From Streptomyces sp. NBS 14/10 (GTDB taxonomy: Bacteria; Actinomycetota; Actinomycetes; Streptomycetales; Streptomycetaceae), in the NCBI RefSeq assembly GCF_002224125.1, contig NZ_NCSM01000004.1:124001-188000 (forward strand): 64,000 nt of DNA, in the 5' to 3' direction. The position numbers were made by a program, and so were the translations under genes. The first letter of the stretch is position 1, and every line of letters starts with the position of its first letter. Shown piece after piece: positions 60,465-64,000 of this stretch. Below the pieces are notes generated by a model, which searched no databases, had not been told where the DNA came from, and saw only the letters and a program-made list of their open reading frames with translations.

Positions 60465-61384
60465 CGGCTCTCGCCGGTGCCCGCGGGGACCTGTTCCGCC
60501 ACCCGCGCCCGCTGCCAGGCGGGCACCACGGCCGCCCCTGCCGTCGCCCCTGCCGTCGCCTCCGCCCCGCTCGGGCCCCGGCGGGCCAGCTCCAGGACGG
60601 CCCGCCCCACCCGCGCCGCGGCGTCCGGCACCTGACGGAAGCTCGGGAAGTCGTTCACATCGACGATCACCGGGCCGTCCGGGCCCAGCAGCACATCGAC
60701 GCCGTACAGATCCAGGCCGTAGACCGCCCCGGCCTCGGCGACGATCCGGCCCACCTCGGCGGACAGCGCCACCCGCCGCTCGCGCACCGGCTCCCCGGGG
60801 TGCAGCGGCGAGCTCCGCTCGGTCGCGTACAGCTCGCCGCCCACGCAGTAGACCTTGAGGTCGACCCCGGAGTTGGCCACATAGGGCTGGGCTATCAGCA
60901 TCCCTTCCCCCGCCAGCTCCGTCCGCAGCCCGGCCAGCCGGTCGGGGGAGGACACCAGCCGCACCGCCCGCCCCGAGCTGCCGTCGGCGGGCTTGACCAC
61001 CAGCGGGAACTCCGCCTCCGGTATCTCCGCCAGCGACTCGGGCCGGGCCGCCGCGTAGGTCCGCGGCATCGGCAGCCCCCGGGCGGTGCCGATCGCCGCC
61101 GCCAGCACCTTGTCCCGCACCCCGCGGATCGACCGGGCGTCATTGACCGTCGTCAGCCCCACGGCCGCCGCGGCCTCGAGCAACGTCAGGCCCGGGCCCC
61201 CGGAGACGGTTTTGAGCACCCAGGCGTCATGGCTGCCCGCCCCGACCGCCTCCGACACACTCACCAAGGAGCTCCCCGGCCACACCACATCCACCCGGTG
61301 TCCCCAGGCGGTGAGCTGTCGGATCACCTCCAACGGCATGCCGTCGTAGCGGTAGTGCTCCTCCACCAGAAAGCAGAGCCTCAT
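60461..61384 (-). CDS. RimK-like ATP-grasp ligase 1
   Basis: 307 residues. LCFLVEEHYRYDGMPLEVIRQL at the N-terminus, RSIRGVRDKVLAAAIGTARGLPMPRTY, FPLVVKPADGSSGRAVRLV (ATP loop), IAQPYVANSGVDLKVYCVGGELYATERSS and YGVDVLLGPDGPVIVDVNDFPSFRQVP. Catalytic pattern as in RimK and related ligases. First gene of the two-gene unit. No RiPP precursor-like small ORF with repeated acidic or TxxxD motifs was seen around it. Confidence 0.86.
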   Translation of the reverse strand: MRLCFLVEEHYRYDGMPLEVIRQLTAWGHRVDVVWPGSSLVSVSEAVGAGSHDAWVLKTVSGGPGLTLLEAAAAVGLTTVNDARSIRGVRDKVLAAAIGTARGLPMPRTYAAARPESLAEIPEAEFPLVVKPADGSSGRAVRLVSSPDRLAGLRTELAGEGMLIAQPYVANSGVDLKVYCVGGELYATERSSPLHPGEPVRERRVALSAEVGRIVAEAGAVYGLDLYGVDVLLGPDGPVIVDVNDFPSFRQVPDAAARVGRAVLELARRGPSGAEATAGATAGAAVVPAWQRARVAEQVPAGTGESR

Positions 61385-61420
61385 GGACCTTCCCTGTCAC
61401 GCCGGACGTTCGCCGACCCG

Positions 61421-61462
61421 TCCGGCGCGCCATAACGTCTCAGCATGTCATGGCGCGCCGGA
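61421..61462. promoter_or_regulatory. 13-bp perfect inverted repeat upstream of the ATP-grasp genes
   Basis: TCCGGCGCGCCAT (61421-61433) and ATGGCGCGCCGGA (61450-61462), 16-nt spacer, in the 111-bp gap between the ABC permease stop and the ATP-grasp start (both minus strand). It can be an operator for the ATP-grasp unit or a terminator for the ABC genes; lack of a U-run favours neither. Confidence 0.6.
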
Positions 61463-61495
61463 GCACTCGCGGGCGGGAACGGAACCGGCGGTGCG

Positions 61496-62338
61496 TCAGG
61501 AGACGATGTCCTTGCGGCTGAACCCGCGGAAGGCCAGCGCGATCAGCACAACGGCGTATGCGACGGACACCGACACGCCCTGCACCATGCCGCTCCACTC
61601 GGCATGTGGCTGAAGCGCGTCGAGCCACGCGAACTGCCAGTGCGCGGGAAGGAAGTCGCGCCAGGAGCCGAGCGCGGTGACCGCGTCCAGGACATTGCCC
61701 ACGATGGTCAGCCCGACCGCCCCGCCCACCGCGCCCAGCGGGGCGTCGGTGACGGTGGAGAGCCAGAACGCCAGCGCCGCGGTGACCAGTTGGGACAGGA
61801 AGATATACGCGACCACGATGGCGAGCCGGCCCAGCGCCTCACCCGTGGCCAGCGACCCGCCCGTGGGGATCCGCAGCGGCTCCCATCCGTACGCCACCGT
61901 CCCCACCACCAGTGCCACCAGTGGCAGTAGCACGATCGCGGCCGCGCTGAACCCGAGCGCCACGGCGAGCTTGCTCAGCAGCAGCCGGGTCCTGGGCACG
62001 GGCGCGGCCAGCAGATAGCGCAGCGAGGACCAGTTGGCCTCGGCCGCGACGGTGTCCCCGCAGAACAAGGCCACCGGCACGACCAGCAGGAAGGCGGCCG
62101 AGACGAACAGCGCCGTCGCGGTGAAGTTGGCCCCGGAAGCCGTCGCGGTGACCATCAGCGTGGTCCGGTTCTCGCGCCCTTCCGGGGTGCCGCCCAGCGC
62201 GAAGGCCGCGACGAGTACGAGCGGCAGCGCGGCCAGCACCGTCGCCATCACCATGGTCCGGCGCCGGCGCAGCTGCCGGACCGCCTCGACCCGCAGGGGC
62301 AGGGTACGGCCCGGCCGGTGGCCGGGCGCCGCCTCCAT
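61496..62338 (-). CDS. ABC-2 type transporter permease
   Basis: 280 residues (from ATG 62338) with six helices: TMVMATVLAALPLVLVAAFALGG, FVSAAFLLVVPVALFCGDTVAAEANWSSLRYLLAAPVPRTRLLLSKLA, and the remaining helices with LGRLAIVVAYIFLSQLVTAALAFW. The loop SSLRYLLAAPVPRTRLL is the usual ABC-2 landmark. Two starts compete: ATG 62338 (or GTG 62341) with GGGAGGGAGGGGG upstream, and ATG 62467, which overlaps the ATPase stop as ATGA but adds a 43-residue basic N-terminal tail encoded by an inverted-repeat segment. I favour 62338. Partner of the following ATPase fusion. Confidence 0.85.
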   Translation of the reverse strand: MEAAPGHRPGRTLPLRVEAVRQLRRRRTMVMATVLAALPLVLVAAFALGGTPEGRENRTTLMVTATASGANFTATALFVSAAFLLVVPVALFCGDTVAAEANWSSLRYLLAAPVPRTRLLLSKLAVALGFSAAAIVLLPLVALVVGTVAYGWEPLRIPTGGSLATGEALGRLAIVVAYIFLSQLVTAALAFWLSTVTDAPLGAVGGAVGLTIVGNVLDAVTALGSWRDFLPAHWQFAWLDALQPHAEWSGMVQGVSVSVAYAVVLIALAFRGFSRKDIVS

Positions 62339-62365
62339 CACAGAACCCCCTCCCTCCCGCTCAGG

Positions 62366-62457
62366 CTTGGCGCGCTTCCACGCGTCGGCTTCCCTCGTCA
62401 CTGCTCGCTCCTGCGTCGCTGCGCGGCTCCTCAGTCCAGCCCACGCAGCGCGCCAAG
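62366..62457. repeat. 92-bp inverted-repeat-bounded segment between ABC subunit genes
   Basis: CTTGGCGCGCT (62366-62376) and AGCGCGCCAAG (62447-62457) are perfect 11-bp inverted repeats. The interior is C/T-rich on the plus strand and open in the permease frame on the minus strand, giving an Arg/Ala-rich tail. Resembles a small non-autonomous palindromic element inserted at the junction of two coupled genes. Confidence 0.55.
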
Positions 62458-62463
62458 ACACGC

Positions 62464-64000
62464 TCATGAGGCCCCTCCGATCAGGGTCAAGAACGCATCC
62501 TCCAGGCGCCGGTTGGGCCCGAAGCTGGTCACCGGGATCTCCAGCCGCATCAGCTCCGTGAGCAGCTGCGCGGGGCCGGTGCCGTCGAGGTGCACCAGCA
62601 GTCCGTCGCCGGTACGCGCGGCGGAGGCGACCCCCGGCAGCGCGCCCACCTTCTCCACCAGGGCGTCGCTCAGCTCGCCCTCGTGGCCGACCAGCAGACT
62701 GCTTCCGGTGCCGGCGATCTCCTCGACCGGGCCCGCCTCGACGAGCCGGCCGCGGTCCATGACCACCAGATGGGTGCAGGACTGCTCGACCTCCGCGAGC
62801 AGATGGCTGGAGACGATCACGGTGCGGCCGGCCGCCGCGTACCGGATCATCACCTCGCGCATCTCGCGGATCTGCGGCGGGTCGAGCCCGTTGGTCGGCT
62901 CGTCCAGGATCAGCAGATCCGGCAGGCCCAGCATGGCCTGGGCGATGGCCAGTCGCTGGCGCATGCCCTGGGAGTACGTGCGCACCGCGCGCTCCAGCGC
63001 GTCGCCGAGCCCCGCGATCTCCAGCGCTTCGTCCAGATGGGCGTCCTCGGCCGGGCGGCCGGTGGCCCGCCAGTACAGCTCCAGGTTGGCCCGGCCGGTC
63101 AGATGCGGCAGAAAACCGGCCCCTTCGACGAAGGCGCCCACACGGGACAGCACCGAGGCGCCGGGCCTGATGGCGTGTCCGAACACGCGGATCTCACCGC
63201 TGTCGGGAGCGATCAGCCCCATCAGCATCCGCAACGTGGTGGTCTTGCCCGCGCCATTGGGCCCGAGCAGCCCGAGGACCTGTCCCTTCTCCACGGTGAA
63301 CGAGAGGTCCTTGACCGCGTACCGGTCGACCGACTTCGCGTACCGCTTGCTCAGCCCAGTGATCCGCAGCGGCACCTCGGCCAGCTCGGGGTCGGGTGCC
63401 GGGGCGGCCGTACGCCGCTTGCCGGTCAGCAGCAGGGCCGCCGCCACCACGGTGGCCATCAGCGGCAGCCCCCACACCCACCAGGGCAGCGGGGCGGACT
63501 GGGTACGTACGTCAGGCGCGGTGGGGACCGTCAGGCCGCCGTCCGCGAGGGAGACGGTGTACGTGGCGGGCTCGGCCGGCGAGGCGTAGCCGAGGTCGGT
63601 CGCGGCCAGCACCAGCCGCAGCCGGTGGCCCGGCTCCACCTCGTGGTCGACGGCGGGCAGCCGCAGTTCGACGGTCCGGCCCCGCTCGGCGCCGGTGACC
63701 CGCACGGGCGAGACCAGCTGTGAGGGCAGCACCTGCCTCCCGTCGGGCCCCACGTCGTACACCTTCGCGAACAGCACCGCGTCGGGCGCGTCCGCCTTCA
63801 CCCGCACCTTGACCGTGGGCGAGCCGGTGATGCGCAGCGACTGGCGCAGCGGCGCCGAGTCGAAACGGGCGTACTGCCCGGGGAAGTCGAGGGAGACCCC
63901 GACGCCCAGGGAGGAGGCTTGGGAGAGTCCCGCGATACCGGGTACGGAGGAGACGCCCGACGGCCCTCCGCCGGGCGGGTTGGCGAACGACTGCTCACCG
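62464..64000 (-). CDS. CocE/X-Pro-peptidase C-terminal domain - TM - ABC ATPase fusion (5' end beyond window)
   Basis: At least 512 residues visible; the frame is open to the window edge, so the N-terminus (probably an alpha/beta-hydrolase) is missing. The visible start (LGVGVSLDFPGQYARFDSAP, then SLRITGSPTVKVRVKADAPDAVLFAKVYDV) is the jelly-roll C-terminal domain of CocE/NonD hydrolases; one membrane helix follows (WWVWGLPLMATVVAAALLLTG); the rest is a BcrA-like ATPase with Walker A GPNGAGKTT, signature YSQGMRQRLAIAQA and Walker B LLILDEPTNGLD. The coupled downstream gene encodes the permease. A secreted esterase/peptidase and exporter on one chain suggests processing of exported substrates. 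Confidence 0.85.
   Translation of the reverse strand, partial: GEQSFANPPGGGPSGVSSVPGIAGLSQASSLGVGVSLDFPGQYARFDSAPLRQSLRITGSPTVKVRVKADAPDAVLFAKVYDVGPDGRQVLPSQLVSPVRVTGAERGRTVELRLPAVDHEVEPGHRLRLVLAATDLGYASPAEPATYTVSLADGGLTVPTAPDVRTQSAPLPWWVWGLPLMATVVAAALLLTGKRRTAAPAPDPELAEVPLRITGLSKRYAKSVDRYAVKDLSFTVEKGQVLGLLGPNGAGKTTTLRMLMGLIAPDSGEIRVFGHAIRPGASVLSRVGAFVEGAGFLPHLTGRANLELYWRATGRPAEDAHLDEALEIAGLGDALERAVRTYSQGMRQRLAIAQAMLGLPDLLILDEPTNGLDPPQIREMREVMIRYAAAGRTVIVSSHLLAEVEQSCTHLVVMDRGRLVEAGPVEEIAGTGSSLLVGHEGELSDALVEKVGALPGVASAARTGDGLLVHLDGTGPAQLLTELMRLEIPVTSFGPNRRLEDAFLTLIGGAS

Noticed and set aside
59640..61384. ATP-grasp pair as a graspetide (microviridin-like) cluster
   Set aside because: I looked in the flanking intergenic regions for a short precursor with a TxxxD/E-type core and found none on either strand.

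Overview
The window is chromosomal DNA from an actinomycete, almost certainly a Streptomyces. GC content and third-position GC are very high. Many genes start with GTG or leaderless GTG, many neighbours overlap by 4 nt (ATGA or GTGA), rare TTA (bldA-type) codons are confined to a few regulatory and secondary-metabolism genes, and characteristic families are present (an AfsR/SARP-type regulator, a multidomain SpoIIE-like phosphatase, GT-C mannosyltransferases, OpcA, DesK-type kinases). No rRNA, tRNA, CRISPR array, prophage or complete insertion sequence is visible.

Layout. (1) 1-8.7 kb: a cell-envelope glycan block with two GT-C mannosyltransferases, a flippase-like protein, YfhO, a polyprenyl-phosphate GT2 and GtrA; the GtrA carries an unexpected C-terminal extension. 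(2) 8.8-12.6 kb: a DesK-type two-component system divergent from an ABC exporter pair. (3) 12.6-17.9 kb: a GNAT acetyltransferase, then a family-5 solute-binding lipoprotein, a fused DppB-DppC permease and an MFS pump behind a Fur-family-like operator. (4) 18.0-20.1 kb: a sulfonate-sulfur operon (ssuE, ssuD) preceded by a Cys-containing leader peptide. (5) 20.1-21.2 kb: an NTF2-like protein under a duplicated palindromic operator, and a VOC protein.

(6) 21.2-29.1 kb: the most unusual part. A tightly overlapping five-gene minus-strand operon (P-loop kinase, GH3-type acyl-adenylate/amido synthetase, PPM1-like O-methyltransferase, a protein resembling a stripped-down arginyl-tRNA synthetase, and an unrecognised protein) is divergent from an HTH-SARP-NB-ARC regulator with two TTA codons. 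I read it as a compact, SARP-controlled, apparently undescribed biosynthetic cluster. (7) 29.0-38.0 kb: a methyltransferase, a MocR regulator, two CapA-type proteins, a DUF2127 membrane protein, a solitary OpcA, an FMN-dependent monooxygenase/reductase pair and a TPR protein. (8) 38.4-48.8 kb: an orphan two-module NRPS (C-A-T-E-C-A-T-E, second module predicted for Thr) with no release domain, and a convergent FAD oxidoreductase.

(9) 49.0-56.8 kb: a ClpC-like unfoldase, an AMP-dependent acyl-CoA synthetase, a LacI regulator with a likely operator ahead of ThuA and a Tat-exported alginate-lyase-family enzyme, and a 27-residue zinc-ribbon microprotein on the opposite strand. (10) 56.9-64 kb: a PAS-GAF-PP2C-kinase phosphatase, two overlapping ATP-grasp ligases, an ABC-2 permease, and the 3' part of a hydrolase-TM-ABC-ATPase fusion that runs off the window.

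Short-scale structure is also notable: tandem duplications that span stop codons at three gene ends, and two short inverted-repeat-bounded segments that appear to be absorbed into membrane-protein reading frames. All assignments were made by reading the sequence by eye without database searches.
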